A stretch of 64,000 nucleotides of DNA from contig NZ_JAJSON010000019.1 in NCBI RefSeq assembly GCF_022410465.1, positions 62,001 to 126,000 of the forward strand. Reading direction: 5' to 3'. Position numbers and translations under genes: made by a program. Positions 42,165-51,950 of this stretch are shown one piece after another. Each line of letters opens with the position of its first letter. Position 1 is the first letter of the stretch. The DNA is from Christiangramia crocea (lineage in GTDB: Bacteria > Bacteroidota > Bacteroidia > Flavobacteriales > Flavobacteriaceae). The notes under the pieces are model-generated. The model was not told the origin of the DNA. It searched no databases and worked only from the letters and a program-made list of their open reading frames with translations.

Positions 42165-44957
42165 ATGACCGTAGATATTACCAATGCAGACCCTAAAAAG
42201 AACATAATCATTAAGGGTGCAAAACTGCACAACCTCAAGAATATTAATGCTATCATCCCCAGAAATAAACTGGTGGTGATAACCGGACTATCGGGATCAG
42301 GAAAGTCCAGTTTAGCCTTTGACACCTTATATGCAGAAGGCCAGCGACGATATGTGGAAAGCTTAAGTTCTTATGCCCGGCAGTTCCTGGGAAGACTTAA
42401 TAAACCCAAGGTTGATTATATTAAAGGCATTGCTCCGGCCATCGCTATTGAGCAGAAAGTAAATTCTACGAATCCAAGGTCCACGGTTGGAACTTCTACC
42501 GAAATTTATGATTACCTCAAATTACTTTATGCCAGGATAGGCAAAACTTACTCACCAATTTCAGGAAATGAAGTAAAAAAGGATACCGTAACAGATGTAA
42601 TAAATTACGTAAAAGACTTCCCCGAAAGGGAAAAATTACTACTTCTGGCTCCTATCCATGTTGAAGAGGGCCGTTCTCTTGAAAAGAAGATAAAGATCCT
42701 GGCCCAACAAGGTTATAGCCGGATCAAAATAGATAAAGAAGTTCTCAGGATCGATGAAACAGACCTTAGCAAGGCTCATGATGATAATACCTGGCTGGTG
42801 GTGGACAGGATTATTACCAAAGATGATGAAGATTTTTACAATCGCCTGGCCGATGCTGTTGAAGCCGCCTTTTTTGAAGGAAAGGGAGAACTATTCATAG
42901 AAAAGCTTGCTGATAACACCCAGAGACATTTCAGCAATAAATTTGAACTGGATGGGATAAGCTTTGTTGAACCAAATGTTCATTTGTTCAGTTTTAACAA
43001 CCCCTATGGTGCATGTCCAAAATGTGAAGGTTATGGAGATGTGATTGGTATAGATGAAGACCTGGTGATCCCGAACACAGGCCTTTCTATCTATGAAAAC
43101 GCTATTTTCCCCTGGCGTGGGGATAGTATGAGCTGGTACAGGGACCAGCTGGTCAACAATTCTCATAAATTCGATTTCCCCATACATAAACCCTATTTTG
43201 AGCTTACAGATGAGCAGAAAGATCTTGTGTGGAACGGAAATCAGTATTTTGAAGGCATCAATCAGTTCTTTGAATTTCTTGAAAGCAAGGCATATAAAAT
43301 CCAGAACAGGGTGATGCTTTCCCGGTACAGAGGCAAAACCCGATGCACTACCTGTAAGGGCAAGCGATTGAGGCCAGAGGCCCAATATATAAAGGTTAGT
43401 GAACACAGCATTACCGATCTGGTGGAAAAACCTTTGAATAAGGTAAGGGCATTTTTCAGGGATCTTGAACTTAATGAATATGATGAAAAGATCGCTAAGA
43501 GGCTTTTAACAGAGATAAGAAACCGTCTGCAATTCCTTTCAAATGTAGGTCTGGATTATTTAACGCTCAACAGAAAATCGAACAGCCTTTCTGGCGGTGA
43601 GTCACAACGAATCAACCTTGCAACCTCGCTGGGGAGTAGTCTTGTAGGTTCTATGTATATCCTGGATGAGCCTTCTATTGGTCTTCATCCAAAGGATACC
43701 GAAAAATTAATTGGGGTATTAAAGCAACTTCGGGATCTGGGAAATACAGTAATCGTAGTGGAACATGATGAAGAGATCATGAATGCGGCCGATGAGATCA
43801 TTGATATTGGCCCTGAAGCAGGAACCAATGGAGGTTACGTGGTTGCGACAGGAACCATGAAAGAAATCTTAAAATCTGATTCTCTTACCGCAAGCTACCT
43901 TAACGGTAAAATGGAAATCGAGGTGCCCAAAAAAAGAAGAACTTCAAAAAATAAAATTAAAGTTCTGGGTGCTAGGGAAAATAATCTGAAGAATATAGAT
44001 GTTGAATTTCCTTTGGGTGTATTTACTGCTATCACAGGGGTTTCCGGAAGTGGAAAAAGTACTCTGGTAAAGAAAATTCTTTATCCTGCCGTACAAAAGG
44101 AAATTGGAGGTTATGGCGAAAAAGCAGGACAATTTAACGGAATTGAAGGCGATCTGAAAAAGCTTGGAACTGTTGAATTTGTAGATCAGAACCCAATTGG
44201 CAGGTCATCCAGATCCAATCCGGTGACATATATCAAGGCTTATGACGACATAAGAAATCTTTTTGCAGATCAGCGTCTGGCAAAGCTACGCGGATTCAAG
44301 GCAAAGCACTTTTCCTTCAATGTAGATGGCGGAAGGTGTGAAACCTGTAAAGGTGAAGGTGAGGTCACCATAGAAATGCAATTTATGGCCGATGTTCACC
44401 TGGAATGTGAAACATGTAATGGTAAACGTTTCAAAAAGGAAGTGCTGGAGGTCACATTTGAGGATAAGAACATTGATGATATTCTAAATATGACCATCGA
44501 TGATGCAACAGCTTTCTTCGAAGAATATGGGCAGGATAAAATTGTAAAAAAACTGAAACCCTTAAGGGATGTGGGCCTTGGATATGTACAACTGGGGCAA
44601 AGTTCCTCTACCCTTTCAGGAGGAGAAGCCCAGCGTATAAAACTTGCTTCATTTTTAGTTAAGGGAAATACCAAAACCAAAGCCCTTTTCATTTTTGATG
44701 AACCCACCACCGGCTTGCATTTCCATGACATCGAGAAATTGCTTAAATCCTTCGATGCCCTTATTTCAAAAGGGCATACAGTAATAGTGATTGAGCATAA
44801 TATGGACTTGGTTAAATGCGCTGATCATGTGATAGATCTTGGACTCGAAGGAGGTGAAAACGGAGGATATATTATAGGTGAAGGCACTCCCGAAGAGATC
44901 GCTCAAATAAAAGAATCCTATACTGCTGAATACCTTAAACAAAAATTAAATTTCTAA
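42165..44957 (+). CDS. uvrA: UvrA-type excinuclease ABC subunit A, paralogue lacking one zinc site
   Basis: A 930-residue UvrA with two ABC ATPase units. Walker A motifs are GLSGSGKSSLAFDTLYAEG and GVSGSGKSTLVKKIL. Signature motifs are LSGGESQRINLATSLGSSL and LSGGEAQRIKLASFLVKG, followed by LDEPSIGLHP and FDEPTTGLHF. Two DnaJ-like zinc modules are intact: C284/C287 with C394/C397, and the pair in GRCETCKGEGEV and ECETCNGKRF. The other zinc site usual in UvrA, formed by a Cys motif near residue 130 and a CPxCGYS-like motif near 260, is absent: these places read YSPISGNEV and FELDGISFV. Many flavobacteria have two UvrA proteins, and this may be the second. It probably acts in nucleotide excision repair. 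Confidence 0.93.
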   Translation: MTVDITNADPKKNIIIKGAKLHNLKNINAIIPRNKLVVITGLSGSGKSSLAFDTLYAEGQRRYVESLSSYARQFLGRLNKPKVDYIKGIAPAIAIEQKVNSTNPRSTVGTSTEIYDYLKLLYARIGKTYSPISGNEVKKDTVTDVINYVKDFPEREKLLLLAPIHVEEGRSLEKKIKILAQQGYSRIKIDKEVLRIDETDLSKAHDDNTWLVVDRIITKDDEDFYNRLADAVEAAFFEGKGELFIEKLADNTQRHFSNKFELDGISFVEPNVHLFSFNNPYGACPKCEGYGDVIGIDEDLVIPNTGLSIYENAIFPWRGDSMSWYRDQLVNNSHKFDFPIHKPYFELTDEQKDLVWNGNQYFEGINQFFEFLESKAYKIQNRVMLSRYRGKTRCTTCKGKRLRPEAQYIKVSEHSITDLVEKPLNKVRAFFRDLELNEYDEKIAKRLLTEIRNRLQFLSNVGLDYLTLNRKSNSLSGGESQRINLATSLGSSLVGSMYILDEPSIGLHPKDTEKLIGVLKQLRDLGNTVIVVEHDEEIMNAADEIIDIGPEAGTNGGYVVATGTMKEILKSDSLTASYLNGKMEIEVPKKRRTSKNKIKVLGARENNLKNIDVEFPLGVFTAITGVSGSGKSTLVKKILYPAVQKEIGGYGEKAGQFNGIEGDLKKLGTVEFVDQNPIGRSSRSNPVTYIKAYDDIRNLFADQRLAKLRGFKAKHFSFNVDGGRCETCKGEGEVTIEMQFMADVHLECETCNGKRFKKEVLEVTFEDKNIDDILNMTIDDATAFFEEYGQDKIVKKLKPLRDVGLGYVQLGQSSSTLSGGEAQRIKLASFLVKGNTKTKALFIFDEPTTGLHFHDIEKLLKSFDALISKGHTVIVIEHNMDLVKCADHVIDLGLEGGENGGYIIGEGTPEEIAQIKESYTAEYLKQKLNF

Positions 44958-45021
44958 TAATCAGGTTTTTAACACTGTAAAAAAAGGGTTGACAGTGCTC
45001 TGAAGTCGCTCTGTACGGACT

Positions 45022-45038
45022 TTGGCACGTGCTTTGTA
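45022..45038 (+). promoter_or_regulatory. Candidate sigma-54 promoter
   Basis: TTGGCACGTGCTTTGTA: TGGCAC, a 5-base spacer, then TTGTA, with the GG and the later G separated by exactly 10 bases, as required for sigma-54. The expected start is about 12 bases downstream, some 30 bases before the ATG at 45081. Confidence 0.7.
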
Positions 45039-45080
45039 TATAATTGAGAAAATGTTCTTAATTAAATATAATCTACTACC

Positions 45081-46325
45081 ATGAGAAACCTGACCCTTTT
45101 ATTCGCATTCTTATTTATTGGATGGTCAGTATCGGCATCCGTAAATTCTAACCCAACCAACAGTTACTATAACGATTCATTTATCTTTATTGAAGGAGGC
45201 GTGGAATTTGCGGTTTACCCAAATGGTGAATTCGATTTCTATTTTAACCCTGAATTCAGAAGGGGAAATTCAGTTCATGTTTCGACTCCTAATGTAAACA
45301 TCAGTTATAATTCCGGATACAACTACGATCCTTATGTTCAGTATGATGACTACGGTGCAGTAATCCAGATAGAAAGCGTTCCTGTTTATTATGATTATTA
45401 CGGAAGAATAATTCAGGCAGGAAATGTGTTCATTAGTTATAACAATTTTGGTCGTATTTCCCGAATAGGGAACTTACGCGTCCATTACAATCACAACCAT
45501 CATTTTTCCCACTACAGCGGGTTTATCAACCACCACAACAGGCAGTATGTATACAGGCCATGGCATAGCTATTACTCCCGCCCGAATGTGAATGTAAGCA
45601 TAGTTTTCAACAGGCCCTACAGGGCATATTATCAACCACACAGAATTTCATATAATAAGTATGTAAGTGTTTACAATAATTACTATGTGAAAAATAACGG
45701 TAGAAGGAATTTTTACAGACCATCCGATCGCATAAGATCATATAATTACGGATCAAAGACTACCAGTAAACGTAATCTAAAACCCGTGCGTACAAGATCA
45801 AGTGATAATATTGCCAGGTCAAGACAAAGCGTTGCAAGAAATAAGGCCTATTCAGACCGGAATAAATCAGTAAAGCCTTCAGGTAATGACAGGACCAGGT
45901 CGTACTCTCAAAGAAATGAAAGAAGAGTGATAGGTAAGGATGATGGCGGCAGGAATAAATCTTACAGTTCTAGAACTGAAAGAAGCACAAATTCAAGAGG
46001 AAGGTCTGCGGGAATTAATAAAATTCAGAAACAAAGAAGCTCAAATGATAATCGATCTGTAAGGACTCCAAACCGAACTTCTCAAAGAAGCATTGAAAGC
46101 AGAAGCAGCAATACTAAAGTTGAACGGCCTGCACAAAATACCAGACGTAGATCTATTCAAAGATCTTCAGGAAGTTCTGAAAGGAAACCTTCGGTTCAAC
46201 GTCAAAGAACTCAAAGAAGTTCTTCTGTTAGAGGCAGATCTTCTTCCGGAACATCGAGATCTGGATCAATTAGATCAAAAAAATCCTCAAGATCAATAAG
46301 TTCGGCACGAAATATGAAAGTATAA
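45081..46325 (+). CDS. Secreted protein with Tyr/Asn-rich repeats and a basic Arg/Ser-rich tail
   Basis: A 414-residue protein with a signal peptide (MRNLTLLFAFLFIGWSVSAS). Residues about 40-200 carry imperfect repeats rich in Tyr, Asn and Gly (for instance VPVYYDYYGRIIQAGNVFIS and YNNFGRISRIGNLRVHYNHN), which suggest short beta strands. From about residue 215 to the end the chain is low in complexity, strongly basic, and dominated by Arg, Ser and Asn. This tail probably is disordered and might bind nucleic acid or polysaccharide; that is a guess. No family name can be given with certainty. The upstream sigma-54 promoter makes it the one gene here with an obvious alternative sigma signal. Confidence 0.75.
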   Translation: MRNLTLLFAFLFIGWSVSASVNSNPTNSYYNDSFIFIEGGVEFAVYPNGEFDFYFNPEFRRGNSVHVSTPNVNISYNSGYNYDPYVQYDDYGAVIQIESVPVYYDYYGRIIQAGNVFISYNNFGRISRIGNLRVHYNHNHHFSHYSGFINHHNRQYVYRPWHSYYSRPNVNVSIVFNRPYRAYYQPHRISYNKYVSVYNNYYVKNNGRRNFYRPSDRIRSYNYGSKTTSKRNLKPVRTRSSDNIARSRQSVARNKAYSDRNKSVKPSGNDRTRSYSQRNERRVIGKDDGGRNKSYSSRTERSTNSRGRSAGINKIQKQRSSNDNRSVRTPNRTSQRSIESRSSNTKVERPAQNTRRRSIQRSSGSSERKPSVQRQRTQRSSSVRGRSSSGTSRSGSIRSKKSSRSISSARNMKV

Positions 46326-46371
46326 TTATAGATGACAAGTTCATAATTTAATTTTTTGGTTGGTTAGTTGG

Positions 46372-46409
46372 AAAACCCCTGAAGCTCCCACGCTGAAGGG
46401 GTTTTCTCG
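46372..46409. terminator. Bidirectional terminator between the secreted protein and flippase genes
   Basis: AAAACCCC (46372-46379) pairs with GGGGTTTT (46398-46405), with an AGC/GCT inner stem; it serves both converging genes. Confidence 0.85.
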
Positions 46410-46410
46410 T

Positions 46411-47868
46411 TTAATACCTCTTCAGAAGCCTGTTTATTATTTGGTTTATATCTACTGAAAACTGGAAACGGTATACCAGAAAAATATATAGAATCACCGT
46501 GATACTGCCTTTCAGAAAAATGTCTATTACTGGATGTAATGAAAAGTCCCAGAAATAGAATCCAAAACTAAAAATAGTAGTAAGAAGGAATAGCCACCAG
46601 GTATTTGAAGTAAATGGATGAATTTTAAATTTATTGAAGACAATAAATAGTTTTGAAGTGTTGTAGAGTGAAAAAGCCAGAAAACTGGCAAGAGCAGCCC
46701 CTTCTATTCCGAATTCAGGAATAAAAACTAAATTAAGAATAAAGGCAATTGCAACCAGAACAACTCCAACCCCAAGTACCAACCGGTAATAATCTGAATT
46801 GAACAGAATACTGTTATTGTTACCCAAAAAATTATCATAGAGCTTGACTAAAGATATAAGAAGCACCACCAAAATGCTGATCTCATATTCTTCCGGTATC
46901 AACTCATACAGTGAATTGATGTTTGTAATGATAAGTATAAATATCAGTCCGCCAACGATTAAAAGGTTTAATGAGCTTTTTTCATAAATATCCTTCAGTC
47001 CAAGCTTATCTTTATTATTAAGCATTTCGGCCGTAAGAGGATGGGTTATTTGATGCATTGCTTTTTGTGGCACCGAAATTACCGTGGCTATATACACTGC
47101 AATGCCATAAATAGCTACATTCTCTATAGGCAGGTAGTATTCAATCATCACCTTATCCAGATCCAGAAGAACAGTGGCCACAGAAGCTGCAATTAAGATC
47201 AGTGATGAATATTTCAGCACAGGAGAAAGGTTTTTTGGAAACTTTAAGCCAAACCTGGGCCTGTGAAGTGAAAAAGCATACATAGCCATTAAAATGGTGC
47301 GCAATACAAATACACCGGAAATTGCATATATAAACACCTCCACTGAAATCCACTCAAAATAAACAGAAAAAAGTAGGATGCTAATACAAAATCTATGAAA
47401 GACTTCTTTCATAAAATTTCCAAAGGTGCTTTTATAATAGATCTTGGACCATGAAAAAAACACCTCAAAATAAGCTGTGGCAAGTGCAATAAGAAAGATT
47501 AGCCATACATACGGCTGTACCAGATCGTTCTCTCCTTCAAAATAATTCAGCAGATATTCATAAAAAATCCATCCAAAACATCCTAACACAAGTGCGGCCA
47601 GGGCAGGAATTATAAGGACAAGGTTTAGCAACCGGTCCTGGTCACCTTTTGTTCTATAGGAAGTGAAGAATTTTATAAGTGTACTGTGTACTCCAAATAT
47701 GAGGAAAGGCCAGATAAGGTTGGCTGCTGAAAGTAAAAAGCTCACCAATCCGTAATATTCCTGTTCTAGAAAATAAGTGAACAAGAAAAGGGTATTAACC
47801 GCCCCTATACCAAACCCGATATAGGTAGTCACCATGTTCTTAAAGGACTGGTTAATAATAACTCCCAT
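46411..47868 (-). CDS. Polysaccharide flippase family membrane protein (Wzx/MATE-like)
   Basis: A 485-residue protein with about 12-14 hydrophobic segments. The start INQSFKNMVTTYIGFGIGAV and the loop DKVMIEYYLPIENVAIYGIA are typical of oligosaccharide flippases and related exporters of the MOP superfamily. It would move lipid-linked sugars across the inner membrane. The upstream glycosyltransferase gene stops on the base next to its start, so the two are clearly coupled. Confidence 0.85.
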   Translation of the reverse strand: MGVIINQSFKNMVTTYIGFGIGAVNTLFLFTYFLEQEYYGLVSFLLSAANLIWPFLIFGVHSTLIKFFTSYRTKGDQDRLLNLVLIIPALAALVLGCFGWIFYEYLLNYFEGENDLVQPYVWLIFLIALATAYFEVFFSWSKIYYKSTFGNFMKEVFHRFCISILLFSVYFEWISVEVFIYAISGVFVLRTILMAMYAFSLHRPRFGLKFPKNLSPVLKYSSLILIAASVATVLLDLDKVMIEYYLPIENVAIYGIAVYIATVISVPQKAMHQITHPLTAEMLNNKDKLGLKDIYEKSSLNLLIVGGLIFILIITNINSLYELIPEEYEISILVVLLISLVKLYDNFLGNNNSILFNSDYYRLVLGVGVVLVAIAFILNLVFIPEFGIEGAALASFLAFSLYNTSKLFIVFNKFKIHPFTSNTWWLFLLTTIFSFGFYFWDFSLHPVIDIFLKGSITVILYIFLVYRFQFSVDINQIINRLLKRY

Positions 47869-49152
47869 TTATAGATTCTTAATCAAATTAGCCAGTTTTT
47901 CGGTTAGGGTTTTTCTGTGATAATCAGCTATATTATGAGAATTACTCAGTAAATCCTTCTGCTGATATTTCTGAAATTGTCTTAAAATATAAGATTTAAT
48001 CCCATTTATATCCCCATAATTATACATCTCTCCTGCCCCTGTTCGGGTTATTATTCTTTCAACATCCCAGTTCTCAGGCCCAATGGCCAGAATTGGTCGT
48101 TTTGCGGCAAGGTACTCGAATAACTTACCGGGAATAATGCCTTTAGTCTCTTCAGAATCTATTTCTATAAGCAGAAGTACTGAAGCTGATCTTTGGAGTT
48201 CCAGGGCTTTCGCATGACTAACATAACCTTCATTTTCCAAATAAGGCTGAATGGCGTTTTCGCTGATAATATCTAAAACCGCTTCACTTATTTTTCCAGC
48301 AAGTCTCAATCTGAAATTATTCGCGAATTCTTTATTCTCCTGAATCAACTCTCCAATGGCTTTCCACAATTGCGCCGGATTACGTTCAGATAACAGTGAG
48401 CCGATATGCGCAAGCTCAAACTTATCATTTTCCGGCTCTTCTCGACTGATCTCGGCATCAAAACCATTGGTGATAACAGTTACCGGTTTTGAGGTCTTGG
48501 AATTGAACTCATCCCTTGTAGTAAAACTCGTGGTAATAATATGATCGGCTGTATTCAAAACACTTTTTTCCAATTCCTCATGCTTTTTTCTGGAGCTATC
48601 AGTAAGTTTGAGTTTCTCATGATAACCTATACGGGTCCAGGGATCCCTGAAATCAGCTACCCAGTTTATTCCAAGCTCTTCCTTTAGCTTTAGACCTATG
48701 AGATGCAAACTATGTGGCGGCCCCGTAGTTATTATTGCATCATAATCTCCATTTTTCAATTCCTCTCTCAAAAAACTAACAGAAGGTTTAACCCAAAAGT
48801 TACGGGCATCGGGAATAAAAAAATTTCCCCTTATGTAAAGCATGGCCTTTTGCATGGCCGACTGATTTTCTTCTTTTGAAATGATCCCGGAACTAATAGT
48901 CTCGGTTTCCTTTTTTGAAAAAAGTCCGGCAATGGAATAAGGTTCAAATATCTTCTTCTTGATCACTTTCACCCCATCAGGAATTTCCGATTCAAAGCTC
49001 TTATCTATTATCGGATAACTCGGGTTCTCTGGTGCATATACTACTGGTTCCACACCAAAATGTCGTAAATATTTCACGAATTTCAGCCAGCGCTGCACTC
49101 CGGGTCCACCTGCGGGTGGCCAGTAATATGTTATGATGAGAACTTTTTTCAT
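47869..49152 (-). CDS. Glycosyltransferase (GT4-like)
   Basis: A 427-residue GT-B glycosyltransferase. The N-terminal VLIITYYWPPAGGPGVQRWL is a common start for GT4-like enzymes. DYDAIITTGPPHSLHLIGLK and WVADFRDPWTR follow, and the C-terminal donor-binding part has GYVSHAKALELQRSASVLLL and GIIPGKLFEYLAAKRPILAI with the expected Glu. Substrates are unknown; with the neighbouring flippase and YfhO protein, a role in making a surface glycan is likely. Confidence 0.88.
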   Translation of the reverse strand: MKKVLIITYYWPPAGGPGVQRWLKFVKYLRHFGVEPVVYAPENPSYPIIDKSFESEIPDGVKVIKKKIFEPYSIAGLFSKKETETISSGIISKEENQSAMQKAMLYIRGNFFIPDARNFWVKPSVSFLREELKNGDYDAIITTGPPHSLHLIGLKLKEELGINWVADFRDPWTRIGYHEKLKLTDSSRKKHEELEKSVLNTADHIITTSFTTRDEFNSKTSKPVTVITNGFDAEISREEPENDKFELAHIGSLLSERNPAQLWKAIGELIQENKEFANNFRLRLAGKISEAVLDIISENAIQPYLENEGYVSHAKALELQRSASVLLLIEIDSEETKGIIPGKLFEYLAAKRPILAIGPENWDVERIITRTGAGEMYNYGDINGIKSYILRQFQKYQQKDLLSNSHNIADYHRKTLTEKLANLIKNL

Positions 49153-49174
49153 TCAGATATAAGAATGGAGAACA

Positions 49175-51589
49175 TCAATTTCTTTTTTTCAGTTCGTAAC
49201 CAACTCCGCCAATTAGAACAAGGCCGATTAAAACTGAGCTAATAAGGGCTATAGTACTTCCTGTTTGTATAACTTCAGGCTCAAATTTAAATGTTATTTC
49301 ATGTTCTCCTGCTGGCACATTCATCGCCCTTAATACATAATCTGCCTGTACATGAGGTACTGCCTTTCCATCTAGATATGCCTGCCAGCCAGGCTGATAA
49401 TAAGATTCTGAAAAAACGACGAACTGACCTGATTCTGCTGAGACTTTATATTTCAATTCATTAGGCTGCTGACTCACAAGCTCTATCCTGGCATTTGTAT
49501 CATAATTAAAATCCTCGTTTACTTCTTCTTTAAATTTTTCATTAATCACAGCAGTCCTCTGCAGGTCGGTATCATTTAAGGCAAGTATCTCTTCATCTGC
49601 ATCTCCTACCCATTTGATATTTTCCACGAACCAGGCATTTCCAAAAGCATTTGGGTTTTGCTGCGCCTGATTTCCTTCTTCGGTAGGAACAATAAAATAT
49701 TTCACATTCAGCATATTTAAAATCTGCATGTTATTCTCTGAAATATAGAAGTCATACAGATCCTGAATTCTTCCGGGTTTAGCCGCATGATATCCTCCCA
49801 GTGCATTGTGGAAATAAGAAGTTCTTCCTGTATTGAAAGGGTTACCCGACACATCGAAAACACGGTAATGTGAAGTATCCTGTAATATGGCAGCATCGGC
49901 TTCCTGCATTTCATATGGTTGTTCCATTTCCCTTGCCTGAACGAAGTCATCCCGGTTCACATACCGAAGGTCAACCCCGATAAGGTCTACCAGGAAAAGA
50001 ATTGTGAATCCGCCTATTACGAAATTCCTGTTTATTTTACCAAGAAGATATACCCAAATAAGACCTGCAGAAAGAAGTACAAATATTAAGGAGCGCAACA
50101 CATCAGAGGTGAAAATAGCTTTTCGGTCCTCTTCTAGAGCATCCATAAAGTCCATTCCGAATTGCTGATTATATATAGCATCATTGGCACCGGTAAAATC
50201 GAAGAGTATAGATTTGAAAAGCAGGAAAACAAGAAGCAATCCGCCTGTAATGATCGCCGACCACTTTAAAGCATAGGACTTTTCCTCTTCTTTAACTTTT
50301 TCATTAAAAAGCTTATAAAGCCCGAAAACAGCCATTACAGGTAAGCATAACTCAAGGATCACCTGAACCGAAGAGACCGCCCTGAATTTGTTATATAACG
50401 GCACAAAATCAATAAAGAACTGTGTTAAAAATCCGAAGTTCCTACCCCAGCTTAAAAGAAGTGCGAGAATACTTGCTCCTATTATCCACCATTTCAACCT
50501 ACCTCGTACAAGGAAGAGTGCAAAAACGAATAGAAATATTACTGCAGCACCAATATAAGCCGGAGCTTTCACATAGGTCTGGTCTCCCCAGTAGGTCGGT
50601 ACATTTTTCGCGAAATCGGCCGCCTGAATACTGGAAGCTCCAATTTTTCTTATCGCATCATAGACATTCGAGTCCCTACCTAAATTCTCAGAACTTCCTC
50701 CTCCCATAAATCGCGGAACAAAAAGATTGAAGCTCTCCAGGACGCCATAACTGTATTCAGTAATATAGTCGAAACCTAATCCCGATTTTTCTTTCGGAGT
50801 TCCATCTGGCTTAATGCTAAGTCCTGAATCTCCCCGGGTACTGAATTGAGTATATTCACTGGTGGCCATAAGATTAGTGGCGTTGGCGGCAATAGCGAGA
50901 ATAACGGCTATCACCATCACTCCTATAGATTTAAAAAACTGAGGAAGCAGTTTTTTCCTGTAAGCGTCTATTAAATAAGCGATTCCAAGAACAATTACCA
51001 GCAGCAGGAGATAATAGGTCATCTGGAAGTGATTGGCCTGTATTTCAAGGGCCATTGCGACAGCCAGCAATAAAAAGCTCCAAATATTCCTATTCCGAAA
51101 AACAGCAATGATACCGGCCAGAACCATAGGCATATAAGCAATCGCATGTGCCTTGGCATTATGCCCCACTCCCAGGATTATAATAAGATAAGTGGAAAAC
51201 CCGAAAGCTATAGCCCCCAGAAATGCAAGTTTATAATCTAATTTCAAACAGAGTAGTAATATGTAAAATCCTATGAAATAAAGGAACAAATAATCAGCAG
51301 GTCTTGGAAGGAACCTTAATATACTATCCAGTTTTTTTACATAATTATGCGGGTAATGAGCTCCCAGCTGGTAAGTGGGCATTCCACCAAAGGCCGCATC
51401 TGTCCAGTAAGGTTCTTCTCCGTTATCGGCACGAAAGTCTGTCTGCTCCTTTGCCATCCCGATATACTGAACTATATCGCTCTGGAAGATCTCCTTTCCC
51501 TGGAGAACAGGATTAAAATAGAATAAAGATAAAATGATAAAACCTGCCAGTACGAACAGGTGTGGTAAGAATTGCTTCAGTTTAGCCAT
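49175..51589 (-). CDS. YfhO family membrane protein
   Basis: An 804-residue protein with about 12-13 membrane segments over its first two thirds and a periplasmic beta-rich region near the end, closed by a last membrane segment (TIALISSVLIGLVLIGGVGY). The FNPVLQGKEIFQSDIVQYIG start and the C-terminal VFSESYYQPGWQAYLDGKAV mark the YfhO family. Gram-positive YfhO is linked to glycosylation of teichoic acid; in Bacteroidota the role is unknown but the fold resembles GT-C glycosyltransferases. It is 22 bases upstream of the glycosyltransferase gene. Confidence 0.92.
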   Translation of the reverse strand: MAKLKQFLPHLFVLAGFIILSLFYFNPVLQGKEIFQSDIVQYIGMAKEQTDFRADNGEEPYWTDAAFGGMPTYQLGAHYPHNYVKKLDSILRFLPRPADYLFLYFIGFYILLLCLKLDYKLAFLGAIAFGFSTYLIIILGVGHNAKAHAIAYMPMVLAGIIAVFRNRNIWSFLLLAVAMALEIQANHFQMTYYLLLLVIVLGIAYLIDAYRKKLLPQFFKSIGVMVIAVILAIAANATNLMATSEYTQFSTRGDSGLSIKPDGTPKEKSGLGFDYITEYSYGVLESFNLFVPRFMGGGSSENLGRDSNVYDAIRKIGASSIQAADFAKNVPTYWGDQTYVKAPAYIGAAVIFLFVFALFLVRGRLKWWIIGASILALLLSWGRNFGFLTQFFIDFVPLYNKFRAVSSVQVILELCLPVMAVFGLYKLFNEKVKEEEKSYALKWSAIITGGLLLVFLLFKSILFDFTGANDAIYNQQFGMDFMDALEEDRKAIFTSDVLRSLIFVLLSAGLIWVYLLGKINRNFVIGGFTILFLVDLIGVDLRYVNRDDFVQAREMEQPYEMQEADAAILQDTSHYRVFDVSGNPFNTGRTSYFHNALGGYHAAKPGRIQDLYDFYISENNMQILNMLNVKYFIVPTEEGNQAQQNPNAFGNAWFVENIKWVGDADEEILALNDTDLQRTAVINEKFKEEVNEDFNYDTNARIELVSQQPNELKYKVSAESGQFVVFSESYYQPGWQAYLDGKAVPHVQADYVLRAMNVPAGEHEITFKFEPEVIQTGSTIALISSVLIGLVLIGGVGYELKKRN

Positions 51590-51665
51590 TAATCGGACTT
51601 TAGATTTTAATCACAATATTTGTGTAAAAGCAAAGGCTTAGCCAAGGCTTTGTTAAAATCCGAAA

Positions 51666-51950
51666 TTAATCAATTTCTTCGTAATCGATATATTCACCTA
51701 CTTTTTTATTAGATCGCCTACTGGATTTGGCTTTTTTATCAACAGTCACATTCCCTTTTTTGTTTCCCGGTTTCTCCTGTGCTCCACCAAATTGTTGATT
51801 AAACTGTTGTTCAAACTTACGTCCCATTCGCTTCATAAAATACTTCAATAATATGGGACCAAAATACCGTAGTAATATTTTAAGACCAAAGTATACTAAC
51901 AAAACGATAAGAACCGTTTTCAATACTCCCGATAATGATGCTTCTAACAT
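51666..51950 (-). CDS. DUF4834 family small membrane protein
   Basis: A 94-residue protein with one membrane segment (VLKTVLIVLLVYFGLKILLR, about 9-28), a basic helical middle, and the acidic ending VGEYIDYEEID. This layout matches the DUF4834 family of Bacteroidota. Function unknown. It is 76 bases upstream of the YfhO gene on the same strand and divergent from the outer-membrane protein gene. Confidence 0.8.
   Translation of the reverse strand: MLEASLSGVLKTVLIVLLVYFGLKILLRYFGPILLKYFMKRMGRKFEQQFNQQFGGAQEKPGNKKGNVTVDKKAKSSRRSNKKVGEYIDYEEID

Noticed and set aside
44973-45000. TTGACA-like sequence and a CACTGT/ACAGTG inverted repeat behind uvrA
   Set aside because: Bacteroidota promoters do not use the TTGACA element, and the repeat has a long loop and no T run, so it is neither a convincing promoter nor a terminator.
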